Position numbers and translations under genes: made by a program
Source: Branchiostoma floridae
Lineage: Eukaryota > Chordata > Leptocardii > Amphioxiformes > Branchiostomatidae
Direction of reading: 5' to 3'
Assembly (NCBI RefSeq): GCF_000003815.2
Contig: NC_049980.1
Coordinates: 19,232,656 to 19,296,655, forward strand
Length of the DNA stretch: 64,000 nucleotides
The notes under the pieces: model-generated
The model's input: the letters and a program-made list of their open reading frames with translations, nothing else
Database searches by the model: none
Told to the model about the DNA's origin: nothing
In this document: positions 11,859-24,795 of the stretch, in pieces
Numbering within the stretch: position 1 is the first letter of the stretch
How the letters are laid out: the number at the start of each line of letters is the position of its first letter

Positions 11859-12207
11859 CTTGCTGACAAGCCTTTACCATCCTGCTGCCGAAGCTCCATA
11901 CCACTTCCATCATAGCTGAAGATGGTACCGTTGCCGTTCACACTTCCGTTGATCTTGACCAACACCGTCAAAGACTGCCGGACGTCCAAAATGCTCCCGT
12001 TGTTCGGGATGACCATCTTGGAGACAGGTGAGCCAGTGAAGACAACAGATGACACTCCGTCAGGACCTTCAGCATACTCTGTGTTGGCCATGGTGCCATT
12101 GTTCCAGTTGCCCACCCATATGCATCTATCCCCTTTCCTGCCTCTGTAAGATTTGCTGACATCTTTCGCATTGTTCTTACGATTCAGTGGCCACAAGCCA
12201 ACAGGTC
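11859..12207 (-). CDS. LamG/pentraxin-like domain, first half exon (in-phase cassette in NPR-like gene)
   Basis: 349 bases, acceptor ttttgcag|GA (phase 1), donor GCA AG|GTAAGG (phase 2). The translation begins GPVGLWPLNRKNNAKDVS, continues with RCIWVGNW, then SSVVFTGSPVSKMVIPNN and the strand pair SLTVLVKINGSVNGNGTIFS followed by GMELRQQDGKGLSAR. The GxVGLWPLN opening, the V-F-G core and the hydrophobic strand with FSYDGSG are typical of concanavalin-like LamG/pentraxin domains. It lies between exons 2 and 3 of the receptor on the same strand. Together with the next exon it forms a symmetrical 1-1 module, as in exon shuffling. Constitutive or alternative use cannot be read from DNA. Confidence 0.8.
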
Positions 12208-12673
12208 CTGCAAAACCAGAAAACTTTTGTTCTACATAATATAACATAGCACAATCCACACATAGCGATATACGTGTGCAAGTCCAATTTTCCATGATGG
12301 TTGATGCAGGCAGCCTGTAGCTACCTTAATCTACTTAGTCCTCAACCAGTTAGGAAAATTTATACATGAGGTATGTCATTCCGTTTTTGTCTTCGTCTAT
12401 TTGTGCGCGTTTACTGTGTATAACAAAAAGTTCAGATATCAAATGCGAGCAGAGTATGCAAGCACTATGTGTACAAAAGTGGACATTAAAATCGCTCGTT
12501 CACAGGAAGTCAACTTTCGACGTGATCTCTGGGGGCAGACAAACACATATTGCGACGGACACGGGCACATGGGAGTACAAAAATCGTTCACCCATGACAA
12601 TGACTTGAAACCTTTATTGCTTTATAGCTATCTCAATAATGAGTTTTGTGAAAGTAAAGGCACGGGTTTGTAC

Positions 12674-12820
12674 CTGTCTTCCACAGGTGAGTACCATAGT
12701 ACATCCCTTCAAACTCCGGATCGATGGCGATGAAGACGAATCTTCCGTCGGTCATGCCGCGGTTTTTTGCAGCTCGCATCATCTCCTGGAGATCACTGAT
12801 AGGCGTGCAGGTGATGACAA
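12674..12820 (-). CDS. NPR-like receptor exon 2 (ligand-binding domain, shared)
   Basis: 147 bases, phase 1 in and 1 out. The acceptor is cttgtag|TT. The translation begins VVITCTPISDLQEMMRAA, continues through NRGMTDGRFVFIAID and ends YYGTHLWKT. It matches the family segment that follows the first half of the ligand-binding domain (vertebrate receptors have VVIMC or VIYIC, then GMTSGDY-FF-I, then YGDGSWK). Joining any of the four first exons gives an ERAR-VVITC type junction. The cysteine in VITC is the family partner of the cysteine encoded late in each first exon (CKYG, CYYR, CVFR, CFFR), which ties this exon to them. The donor is ACA G|GTACAA. Confidence 0.85.
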
Positions 12821-15800
12821 CTACAAGGACAACAAGAGCATGTAGTTTAACAGAGCGCTTTCATTCACTTTCAAAATCAATAAAGCAGACGAGTATCATT
12901 TGCTTTTCAATGGATCGTACTTCAATCGTACATATCACGTTTTATCGGCAAGATGTAAGTATTTTTCTGTTATTCTATTCTATAGTCTTTGAACAATAGA
13001 AATTTATGTATAAGAAAGTCAGAAGGCCTTTTAATGCCCGAAAATGTTTAAACTATGACCAACAGAAATGACAGCAGAGACACCATCATGGTGGCTGGTA
13101 CGGCTATGGCGTTTTATATGCCGAATATGTCTTTTGTTAACATATTGTAAATAAACCCAGACAAATCAATGTACCTTCCAACGTGCACATGCTGAACACC
13201 AATTACAACAGATGAGATTAACTGGATTCTATCGCACAAAACTAGTCTTTGAAGTTTAAGAGTAGGAAAGTGTTCATCAGGTAAAACATTTACAACTGAA
13301 CACCTCTTCTGCCTTTATGTCGTTATAGATTAGATGTTACGGACAAACGACAAGACGTGCCATCAGATCTCCATGCCTTTCAGCTCAACAACGTCCTGAT
13401 ACCTCAATGTCTCTTTACCTGGACATTTTTGACTTTGATAAGATATTCCAAATGCTTTACTCGTCATTCAACAGACATCTAGATGTAATATAGGTCCATT
13501 TAGACTCCCCAAAATGACTCATACCTGTGTATATCAACATCTTACCAACGGGTCTTTTTACATGAAACAAGCGTAACATATGACACGTGCACAGTGAAAA
13601 ATCAATCTGCCTACGGTCAAATGTCGAGTGAAGATTCTAATACTAGTACTGATTTCAACTTTATGTCTCATATTGAGTTAAACCCAAAAAACGTTGGCTG
13701 TCACACACAAAACCCTTTGTAACCAACGTGAAATGGATTGTTCTTATCACTGGCGCCATGTTTACTCATTAGAACGGCCCCGCCGTTTGTCAGACGACCG
13801 TTCTGCAAAAGATTTCCTGTGATACGACATGCCACTGTTGAGAGGTGGGAATCATCAGGAAGGTCAACGTCAATTTGGAACAAGGATCGATGCAATTACA
13901 TTACCCTGCAAACCCTCCCAAAAGACGCCGCCTCAGTAGACAAGATACAATAATGAAAACTGCAAATGAAAGAATTTAATTGCATTCTGTAGGGATTTTG
14001 CCAAGAAGTACGTCTCATAAAATTACACTTCTCAAGAGATATTATGTGGGATGAAACTATAACAACTGATATGCAACTAATATACAAAGCACCAGGTGCT
14101 AGAACCTGATATGCGTCACATATTATATGTTCAAGATATTGCGGCAAACCAAAGACGTTGTAATAGAAACATCTGCGATTCAAGCTTCTGCACGCATTGT
14201 TACATCTTTTCTACCATCATGAGTAGGATGTACAGATATGGCAAACATTCTTGATAGGATGGGGCAATTCGACCATACTAATACATCATTAGGTTTACCT
14301 TGTACTACATAGTTTTGTACGATAGACAATTTATTGCCCTTTTTATTGAATGAAAGGCAATGTAAGACTGGGACAGGCTTGACAGGTAAGGTTGTAATCT
14401 CGTGTTGGTTTTGGATGAAATGTTTTCGATTATCAGTTCAGAAATTCCCTCAAGAACCTGTCAGCAAGAATTTTCTTCATTTCGGCCAGTTCGGTCTAGG
14501 CAACGAAGCGGCTGCCATACATTTCAACATATCTAGAAGCTATATCAAGATGTCAACAGGCAGAGTCTTACCCATTAGTAAAAGCACAGCGTTTCATCGG
14601 AATTGAAGGGATTCCCGAGGGAGGACATCCATAGTTCAATTGTTTCACTTGATCCTATACTTATAGCAATGACAGCTATATCATACTATGACATGCCTGG
14701 GTTCAGAACAGTCACTAGTGACGGTATCCTTTAAAGTATAACACTTTCTTTTTAATGCACGGCTTATGTATATATACTGAATTCTTTCTGCGTTTCATTT
14801 TGTTCAATATTCCAGCAGGGAAGGGCAATTCTTTGACTGAATGCTATTGGTAGAATATGAGGCAATTAATTTAAAGCTGCAGAGGGAGAATATGTTTCAA
14901 GGAATTTGGTTTATCAAGATGAAACAAAATCTTGTGAAGTTCTTGTTTTGACGAATACTAATTCTCTCTCTTTTAATGAGATTTCGCAATAGATATGTTT
15001 CTTTTATGACAAATCATTGATTTTATCATTGCAGCCTGGTACTGGAGAATATCAATGATCTTCTCTGCAGTTGATGGATATTGAAAAAAATATAGCGCTT
15101 GTCATTTGAGGTCCTCGACGGTCTTCTTTACAATAGGTAGAGCTTAGTATGATAATTGCAAAAGGTAGCTCTTGAAATTAAAGATTGTGCTTTTTACAGC
15201 GGTACGGTTGTTGGCGATGATAACATATTCACACCTTGCACTGATTGTATCAGCAATTGGCTGCCAACATCGACAGACATAAAACACTGGAATGTCGTTA
15301 GCTGTTCAATTATTGATCCCTTGTTCTAAAATAAGGCTGTCATGGGAACTAGGTCCGCCTCCCCTACCGCTTGTAAGTCATTATGGATCGCACATGGAGA
15401 CGCTCTGTAAAACAGATACACGCCTGAAGTTGGAATCGATCACCTGATTTTGGTGTGCCAGTGCACTTTCTACAAATAGAATGATACCCTTTTTGATGAA
15501 GAGATTGTTTAATCTCAGCAGAAAAGCTTTAGAGGGAAACAGACTTGTAGAATATATTGCAGAAAGCTCTAATTCATCGCCATCACGTCGTCAGAACTTT
15601 ACATAAAGAATAACGACATTACATGTGTAGATGTCCTGTGTTTGTTCACAGCTGCTTTTCAACAAAGCCGACATATGAAATGATAACAGTTGTAACAGTT
15701 CCCTGGTTTTGCCTTGTCGAAATCCCTAAATCACATTTCTAATAAAATCACAAATCCAGCTTACTACGCAAAACGTGGAATATTTTATATTCCGCTGCCC

Positions 15801-17324
15801 TGCGAAGACGCCGATCCAGAAAACAATAATGAATTGGCAAGAATTGAATCTTGCAGTAGGCTACAAACCTTGGGCTTTGTTCTTTGCCTGTTAATGTACG
15901 TCCTATTACAATAAGTGTTCGGGTGTGAATTGTTCTTTAAGATTATCATTATGGATGAAAGAAAACTCACATTTGAAGGCGTGTGCTATGGACATTTACG
16001 AAATTCTACCTAGGCTCCTATAAGAAGTAATAAGTCTAAAATCCTCCTACAGAAAAACGCTTTGACCTGTCTTTTTTCTGATTCTGATGCAGGAAATAAT
16101 ATAAATTGTGTAAAAGCAAAAACATACTAATATACGATATAATACTGCTATATCCACATAAATACGGATCTCTCAGAGTTCCAGTTGTTGTTTCTACAAT
16201 ATGCTGTACCCTACACAATTGCTGTACAATCAGGTTCATCCAGCAATGATTGAAATTGAAAATGCATATGTTTTTATGCATCAGCATACTACCAGCTCAC
16301 CCGCACACCAGCCAAGCAAATAATTCATGACTTACAGCGTTACAGTTACACTTAACAGTCAAGAGTGCTGATATCAGGTGCCCTGTGGGGATGACACATC
16401 GTCTTCCCTCTGAATTTGGAATGGAAAGAATGTCTGTGGATGTAGATTACGGTTCTGTGGTATCATGTAACTTGAAAGTAATGTAACTTGAGTGTCATGT
16501 ATGAGGCATTGTATAAGAAATATTTCATATAGTGTCAACAACGCTAAACTTGTATTCCATTTTCCCCCCAAAAAGATTAAATTGTCAACTTTTTTTCTTT
16601 CCTGCCTTTTCAAACCATCGGTATGGTAAACAGAAAAACACACATCAAAAGAAAGTCACAAGAGAGCCCAGGCCTACACTATTTATTTTTAATCCCCAAA
16701 CCTTAATCAACATTAAGAACTAACACTTTTAACATGTTTAGAACATGATACCAAACCGGAGGCTGCCCTGCAGTACCACAGAAAAGCACTAGGATTCCCG
16801 TTGTCAGGTTTGTTGACACCTGCCAACATATATGCAAATCTTGTAACAATGTATTTAATTTCCGAGGGCACAACCACACACGCTACCAAAATCGTACCTC
16901 CTTCTCAAAGGCAATGATCATGAGCACATCAGAGTAAACAGATCTAGAAACGTTACAATCACCACTGCTTAAAGATGACCTTGAAAGAAATAGATGCCAG
17001 CTATAGAGATCTGTAATATGGCCTACTTTACAGGACTCTAAAAGCTAATGCATCGTCCCGCGTGCCCTCTAGGTAAGAAAAGCAATTCCACGGTCAGAGG
17101 CTTCCGAATATCATCCAGACCAACGCCAAAGGAATCAAAACGAAGGTATTCCAATGGTCCGACTATCCGCCATTATGGTCAGTTTCCGTCATTGACAAGA
17201 AAATTGCATGCATCCTATTTGCTTTTACTGGTCCTTAAGGAGTATTTGTGTCCTTGTCAGGAAATGAAATATTTCCTTGATGCTCCATCCTTCTATCTGA
17301 TGGAATCTAATTTTCCAATCCAGC
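12821..17324. other. First part of the long intron, nothing recognised
   Basis: Between exon 2 and the first transposable elements I see only AT-rich sequence and short open frames. One minus-strand frame at 13701-13895 has coding-like codons but no recognised family and no good splice sites. Confidence 0.4.
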
Positions 17325-17520
17325 TCTAAGGGCAAGTCCATTACACAAGGGCATGGATTATTCGGGAGGTCGCGGGTTTTAACCCCGGCTGGATCCTACC
17401 AGAGCACCTACACACCACTACTAGTGGACTAGCCCTCTGCTGTAATACCTATACAACTGTGTGGCCATGGGCTAGAAATAGAAATGGTAGCTCGCCCCAA
17501 TCATCGAAACTAAAACAGTT
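17325..17520 (+). mobile_element. tRNA-derived SINE (decayed)
   Basis: The stretch gaggtcgcgggttttaaccc resembles a tRNA T-arm/B-box with a damaged GTTCGA core. It is followed by a non-tRNA body with 'ctggatcctaccagagc' and 'caactgtgtggcc', ending near 'gccccaatcatcgaaac'. A clean cloverleaf cannot be drawn from the upstream part, so I call it a SINE rather than a tRNA gene. Confidence 0.5.
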
Positions 17521-17697
17521 TTTATTCGTTTGTTTACCAAAAACAGCCCAGGTGTACTAATTGGAATGAATTGTCAGGTCTGTTTACTACAAGTCAAGCA
17601 CAAAAGAACGAACAATAATAAAACAGAAAAGAAAAGAAAAGTGCAAATGAAACCAACTTTTCTGGAGACCCTAACACCAACTCTCGCCATTCCGATA

Positions 17698-18074
17698 CAC
17701 CTTTCTCACGCGGCGGCCATGATAGATCTAAAACTTGTTCAATGAGGCAAACAAAAGACTGTCCATCATAATTAGCAGTTCAACCAAAGATAGTCTGGCA
17801 ATTAGGAAATAGACCAATAAGAGAATGGCTGCTTGTCCGTCAAATATTTGCATTATTATGCTTTTATTTTGCATCTCTTGAGGGACTATGGGATCAGTCT
17901 ACACTACTCTAAATTGCTATTTTCGGTTATAATATTTATTATTTGATCTTATATTGTGAAAACTCGTGTGGTTTGGGTGAAAACTAAATGGCAGCTGATT
18001 TTAGAAATAAATTTTGTCTGTTTGCCTCATTGACCTCGTTTTCGATCTATTATGGCCGCCGCGTGAGAAAGATG
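17698..18074. mobile_element. MITE with long terminal inverted repeats and TA target duplication
   Basis: The left end reads cacctttctcacgcggcgg and then ccat-atagatc. The right end is its complement (gatctattatggccgccgcg then tgagaaagatg). Similarity between the arms extends about 60 bases, through 'aatgaggcaaaca'. Both ends are flanked by TA. Total length 377 bases, with no transposase ORF, so it is non-autonomous, probably mobilised by a TA-targeting DNA transposase. Confidence 0.8.
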
Positions 18075-18319
18075 TATTGGTACCTGAAAACTACCACGTT
18101 AAAAACAAAGTGACTTTGCAAGAGATGTACTAATGCAAGTCCAGTAATCCCAGAGATATGCAAACTTTAGATAGCCAGGTGCCCAGGACATTCTTGAGCA
18201 GACCTAAGTACCCATCAGAATCAATAAACACTGTAGGATTACAGTGCTGCGTGGAGCTCCAGAAACATTTCGGATGACTAATTTCACGTACGTCGGAATA
18301 TAATCTAAAGATCCTCTCT

Positions 18320-18846
18320 TTTACGCGTTAAGTCTTTATGAACTGCCAGTGTGGTTTCAAGTGACGCGTGTAGTTAGCAATGTATTGTATCAACTCAGAA
18401 TTGGCTGTCACAAATTAAACATAGAAACCGGGAGATTCCATAAAATCCCTATCGACCAGAGGGTTTGTCCATTCTGTCCAGAGTTAATTGAAGACGAATA
18501 TCACTTTATGTCCCAAATATTCTGATATACACAATTCTCTATACATAAGGTTGTCGTTTTATACACAAGGATTTATCTCATTGGACCTGAAGTGCAATTT
18601 CAAATACATCATGACATGTGACAATCCATGCATGGCAGATATAGGAAAATATATCAAAGAAGGTTTAGACATCAGGAATTCCTCAATTGATTATAAAAGC
18701 TTCTAATGACTGTAAGAAGCTTATCCCACACTACAACTTCTGTATTAGTTAGATAAGCCTTAAGTTAAGCTATAGAACTTAAGTTATGTAGATGCCATAC
18801 TTTGTACCCCGTACAATTGTTGTGCAATAAAGTTATATTCATCAAT
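18320..18846 (+). mobile_element. 3' fragment of a non-LTR retrotransposon
   Basis: The plus strand encodes LRIGCHKLNIETGRFHKIP, IDQRVCPFCPELIEDEYHFM, then a stop, then a continuing frame (ADIGKYIKEGLDIRNSSI) ending at 18704-18706. The R-x-C-P-F-C-x-x-x-x-E-D-E-x-H-F motif is the zinc-knuckle-like tail common to animal LINE polyproteins. A 3' region with an aataaa signal near 18826 follows. The fragment is 5'-truncated with an in-frame stop and is inactive. Confidence 0.8.
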
Positions 18847-21800
18847 CCTATGTAAGCCAAACCTACTTAAGTAATTCCAAATAAGCCGTACGGGTGTCAG
18901 ATATTACTAGCCAATATGGTTGAACTAGCTAACCTGGTCTAAACAATTTTAAAATGGTGACCATGCTGATTACCTGTGTCCTCTACCTAGGTTCGTTGAT
19001 TGCATGTTTTCCTTGTCATGTTTCTGGTCTTCAAATATAAAGTCTGATTCTAGTCAATATATTGCCATATATTGCAAATTGATAGATCAAGTGTTAAAGT
19101 AACGCAATGTTTGCTCTACCAGCGTTAACGGTTAACGCATCCTGTTATGCCAGACACGGTCGCCATTTTTTATGTTTAAATGCGGGCGCTACCAGCCAAT
19201 CCTTTAAGATTAAAAGGCAACTTGATTGTCTGTCAAATTTCTCTCCAAGAATAGGAGTAGAAATATAACTGGCTGACGACTGGCTAACGCAGCGATAATC
19301 ACGGAAGGTAGATCTGTTCACAAAGGTCGTTGCTTGACATATAGAAATGGCGGGCCTGGCTTGAGAGGACGCAATTGTGAACAGTCAAAATGAAGACAGA
19401 TACACTCTTAATGACACGCCCTATGACTTAAATGTACACCACTGGGCCAGAGAATGCATACCTGTTGGCACAGAAACGTTACGGTTACTCTCCAAACACT
19501 CGATACTTGATGATATCAGGCCGGGCAATCGGTACTTAAAGGAAAATGTACGAGTGAAGCGATTAGGTCAGACACCTGTGGTCTCAACCTAAGCTTTCTT
19601 TACTCGTGTTTTTCTGAACAGTATGTGTAGCCTGCAGCGTTTAGTGACGATACGACAGTGCCATTACTCTAGCCTTATTATCAGCTAGATATCCCCACCG
19701 ACAAGCAGCCTGGCTTAACCAGATGTTGATTGGATTAGTCTTTCAAATGCGCCGAAATTTATCTTACCCCTCTGGGGCTCCTCCGTGTTGCCGACACGAA
19801 TCGTTCGCGCATTAAGGCAATATTCCCAGGCGCTGTCTGGCTGAAAACAACATTTTCTTTATCCATATATTATCGTCTTATATATCTTATCATATAGATT
19901 TTAAAATATCTTTTATTTGACTTATTTTGATATATTTCTTGTAAAAATGACGTTACGTTACATCTGCATAACGATCATTAGCTGTGTTAAGGTCTGAATA
20001 ATTAATGACATTTGTTTTTCCAGTAGACTTATTTGTCACTCCAGTAGAATCGTTGGGACGATACACACGGCCCATAGTATACGTACATACGTGGTGGGTG
20101 AACGGTTCAAAACAAAGCAGACGGCATTTGATGGAAAATAGCGGTCAGCTTTGCGGACGGTCTTAGGTTTAGTCGTATATTGTGTAAAAGTACCCACTAT
20201 ACTAATACTTTGTCAAAGAGCACTCTCAAAGAGCCCTTTCCCCTCGTTTGTCTGATACGGCCCTTAAATGTCCACTAATACTACAACAAGCATTCTACAG
20301 AAGTAGATGTTTCCATTTTTCTTGATCTATTTGCAACACATTCAGCACCAAGGACAGCACCAAAAATGTGGGTGGCTCTGTTGACAAGTAAAGATATGAC
20401 GTGCACGCGCCATCTTCAACTGTGCTCTCGCGAGACCCACAGTCCTGCGGGAATGTACGTTTGAGAGCTTGCACAAAAACTAGGGCGTGGATACATCTTT
20501 ATTAGCAACATCTTGTCAATCTTGTTGATGAAAACAAGATGATTATGTTCTCTTCTCCCACAGGGCCACTAATAAAAACATCTGACTTTAGATTGATTAA
20601 ATTGCTTGTCTGTCGACTTGAAACTTTTCCTCCAGACAGCTTGGAACCAACTCTTGAAGATAATACCGCTAAAACAAGAGTCCGGATCTAGACGGCAGTT
20701 GTATTGCAGACTGATCCCTGTACTGATTGTATGGATGGTAGGCCTGGCAAATGTCTGCTCACCCTATAATCGATTTTGTTATTTCTGGATTTCAACATTG
20801 AGCAGACGACGTCTGGCGTGACAAAAATTCAATGTTCTCCATCTACTATTGTATTAATGGGAAATATGACCAAATACATCGCTCTAACATTGCAGGGCTG
20901 GAAGGAAGTAAAGCCTAGATATGTCTGCATACTCCATAATTCGTTTTGATAATGCTGCATTTTGATATTATTTCTGCGTAAACTATTGCGTAAAATGATA
21001 TTATTTCTTTCTTTAGAGGTTAAGCGTAAACGTTATGTTATCTGCCTATCAGTAGTTTAATGGGAAATCGTACGTATGATATTGCAATGCTGTGCTGAGA
21101 GTTACATAAACCATCTCACAGTTCCACTTGTACAGTTAAAATACATTGTGAACTACGATCAACGTGATTTGCGATCCTTCACTCCAAAACTATTCTTCAT
21201 CTAGACGTGTTTGTAACGTTTCCAAGTGGGGTCTTACTTTTGATCTTACCCAAAATCCCACACGGTTCCAAATCAAGAACCTTCCCAGAGCAATAGTATT
21301 GGGTTATCGGATGAATATCGGGTTATTCTCGACTTTAAAGGAGTATTCCGTATAGGTTTAAGTGTGGTTTCTCAATTACCTTTTGCGCACCAACGGAAGA
21401 GGCATTAAGAGGACTTGCACCTGTCTGATTGCACATTTGAACTTTTGAACCACATCATTTTAAGTGTCGGTACTTCTCTATTAGTTTCGCGACTTAATCA
21501 TTATTACGTAAGACCGCCATGGCAGTCGATATACTTTCTTCCCTATCTTAACTTTCTGCAGTAACGAGAAAGTCATTTCGTGTGCGAAAAGAACATAAAA
21601 CTTAGATTTGTAATACAGTCTGCTGATAAAACTGCCCATGGCTTATGCAAATGGTCACTTCTGACGTCGAACGTCAGAAATGACGTACGCCCGTGCGTGG
21701 TAACGTAATTATCACATGTGAGTGCATCAATGGTACTGCCACGGGAATGAAATCTCTTCACGGTCCAGCGAGGTTTGTTGATAGAAATCTGGCCAAGAGT

Positions 21801-23448
21801 GTAATCAAGTTCATGTCATATTCTTGAATTACTTTGCTGCCCATACGGTCGGTGAGCGTACGGGACCGGTGAGGGGATTCTTGAATATGACGTAACGTTT
21901 TCATCACAAAATGGAATTTGCCAAGGATAAAGTTAATTTTGCTGCCCACGCCTTTGCTGCCCACGCCTTGCGGTGGCGCGCAACTCATAGGCCCATGGGC
22001 AGGCACTACAGTAGGTATCGATATGTGTGTTCAACTACCATATCATTTCCTATAACTTCGATGGGGTCCAATCCGCTCGTAAAATGACTTAAGGTGATAT
22101 GAACTAACGGACATAAGATAAACGCTAATCGTTATGAAGGCACTAAGCTATTTTGCAACGCGCCATTTCTTCTATTGATTTGCTCGAGCTGAAGGATAAA
22201 GAGGGCGATATCGGGCATAGCAAACTTGCTACCATTCACTCCCGATCCCACCAGGAACACCACGAACATGCCAAATCTGAGATTGTAATTCAATAGTGCG
22301 CCCTTATCAACAGCTCCATTGTGAAGCACTTCGTACTTCATGCTTCATCAGACATCTACACTATCTTCACTCGTGAAGAACCGTCACGACTGTATTTCAC
22401 TCAAGTGCAAGATTACCTACGGAAAGGTCACGGCGACCTTCACACTTCGCGCCCGCTTTGTATCGGTTAAGGTTAATGTCAAGGTGCTGATTACTAATGT
22501 TTCTGGTGACGGCCGTGGTAAGAGATGTTGACGCTGACAGCTGCAGGTCGATAGTCTGGTGTCCACCCCTGTCTTCTCTCCTTGGTGCCCCACCCAGTAC
22601 CCGTTGCCCTATCCGGCACCGTTGCCCTAGCTAGTACACGTTGTCCTATACTGTAACCGTTCGAAACTGTCGGGCTCTTTGATCAGGCAGAGGATACCAG
22701 CTGGCTTTCATGTCGACACATTCTCGGACTAACATTTCTAAAACCAGGCTCTGAAATATCCTTCTGATATTTTGCCACTGTGTAATATAACTTGACCATT
22801 TTCAACGAAATCAGTTAACAGGAATATGTTAGATTTGTAAGAATGATCGATAACAATAATTGTCACTCTTATTAGTCTGTAAAAGAAAGATCGAAAAATA
22901 AAAACAAAACTTTCTTCTATTTGAAAACAGCATCAAATTTTATCTCTATTCAATGGTGAATGTCTGCATGTTCATTGCCTTGAAAGGGGATATCCACCAT
23001 ATTATATATAACGTTATGTGATGAACATTCACATCTTCATTTACGTGATGTGTGTATAAGGAGATGGGTCTTCCTAATAAGTATTCCAGGTTTGCTGTAA
23101 TCAAGGACTTGTCTTGAGCCCTATATGCGCGCCTGCGCGTTGTGTTCACCCTCGTTCGTACTGTACATTTGGCCTTTACATTTGACCTTCACCCTTACGT
23201 CTCCACAATTAGTCAAAACTACGAAAAAGGCAAGCCTTAATTTAGAGGCGACGTCAGTCAGAACTTATCTCTCACTTGCATGCCGTGACTTTTATGATTT
23301 AATTTGTTTCCCCGCCTGTCGTCTTCCACAATCTGTGAGCTAACGTTATACGTTCACTTTGACCGTAAGTTTTACAGCCGTTCAATTAGGCAATTAGATA
23401 GTCCGTTCGTATAACAGCCATTATTAACCGCCATGAAATATTCATGTG
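18847..23448. other. Long intron segment, nothing recognised
   Basis: Short unrecognised open frames only. A loose internal duplication is visible near 20735-20800 and 20895-20965 (both carry 'tgtctgc' and 'cgttttg/cgattttg' blocks), too diverged to define a unit. Confidence 0.35.
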
Positions 23449-24445
23449 TGTGTGTGTGTGTGTCTGTCTGTTTGTCTGTCTGTCTGTCAACAAGATAACT
23501 CAAGAAAGGCTGGGTGGATTGCTTTCATACTTGGTGTATTGGTGGGGTGTGACGAACACTGGAAATGATTAGATTTTGGGCCTCGAGCGGTTTCCCTTGG
23601 TACTGCAGCAGAACATGTTTTGATATCTCGTGTTCCGAAGAAGCTATCGTCTTGATGTTTAAGCGTTAGATAGCTCTTGTGCTCGGTTAGAAGTGACGAA
23701 CCTTTTGGCCCTCTAAAGGCTAAGATTGGGATTGCAGTGGCATTTCTGTAAGAAAAATTCCGAAGAGGATAACTTAAGAAAGGAATAAACGGATTTTCAT
23801 TATTTTCGTATGTAGCTTAGAACAAAACGTACAAAGTGAAATATTAACTATGCAAATTGGGTACATATTCTATAATAGCAGTTTTTTTCAATACATCTCT
23901 TGCCCCGGACATGATATGGTCCTGACATATGGGTGGTGGATCGCACTCAACGCCAGGACAAGGTGGGCCAGGTTTGAGCCCCCTAACTTTTAATTTTGGA
24001 ACTGCAAGAACGTTTTTGTCAAGACATTCCAAAGAGGATAACTGAGGAAAGGAACGACTGATTTCCATCATTTTACGCATGCAGGTAGCATAGGCAAAGA
24101 TATTAATGACGATATGCATGTTATGCAAACGGCACTTAATTTGCATAATCAATAGGGAAATTTTACAATTCCATTGTTGTCCATAACTGGACTTCAATAA
24201 ATGTACCACATGTAATTTGTGATAGGTGGAACATAACCAGACACCAAATATGCAAATGAGGAACTGATTTGCATATTCTACGGGGGAAAAGGTAAAACAG
24301 ATTAATGATAAATGGTGGGAATCGTGTTTGTACGTTTATCATTGATGAACATCACCATGCACAAATTATGTAAAATATGTAAATTATTTGCATTAACTCT
24401 ACAAAGCTCTAAATAAGTATAAGTATAGGGTCGTCAAACTCTAGT
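23449..24445. repeat. Interspersed repeat built of ~275-bp modules
   Basis: It begins with (TG)n/(TCTG)n. The phrase 'gataact-aagaaagg' then recurs at about 23492, 23768 and 24047, each followed by a similar gattttcatcatttt-like segment. It ends with 'gggtcgtcaaactctagttt'. A second family member lies at 57000-57757 and shares 'ctagattttgggcc' and the same ending phrase. Confidence 0.65.
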
Positions 24446-24795
24446 TTTAAATACTTTTATCTGTCGCAAAAAAACTACACATTGAAACAGCAAGACATAA
24501 CTGCACCCTCTGGAACAACGACTGTGTCGATACGGTAACTGTAATTTAAAAAGAAGAGAAGATAAACACCATTTGTCGTGGAATGTAGATTGTAAATGAC
24601 CACAGCATGTCCAGAACTCGAGATATCAAGCCCGGAAGTTCCGCTGCAGTATTGATGTCTGGTTGATAGCTGGTTTCCGATAATATAATCATCATTTTTG
24701 CAGCCATCGAATAAATTCTATATGGTCAAATTTTAGAGAAAAACATCCGATTTGTTACTTTCTATAATTTAGTATAAAAAAATCACCAGGAACTA

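Noticed and set aside
13701-13895. Minus-strand frame with coding-like codons between first exons and exon 2
   Set aside because: No recognised family and no acceptor/donor pair compatible with phase 1-1; an acceptor at gtttgcag leads to an immediate stop in the needed frame.
17365-17400. Possible tRNA gene (T-arm-like gtcgcgggttttaaccccggc)
   Set aside because: The GTTCGA core is damaged and no acceptor stem, D-arm or anticodon arm can be paired upstream; the following body looks like a SINE.
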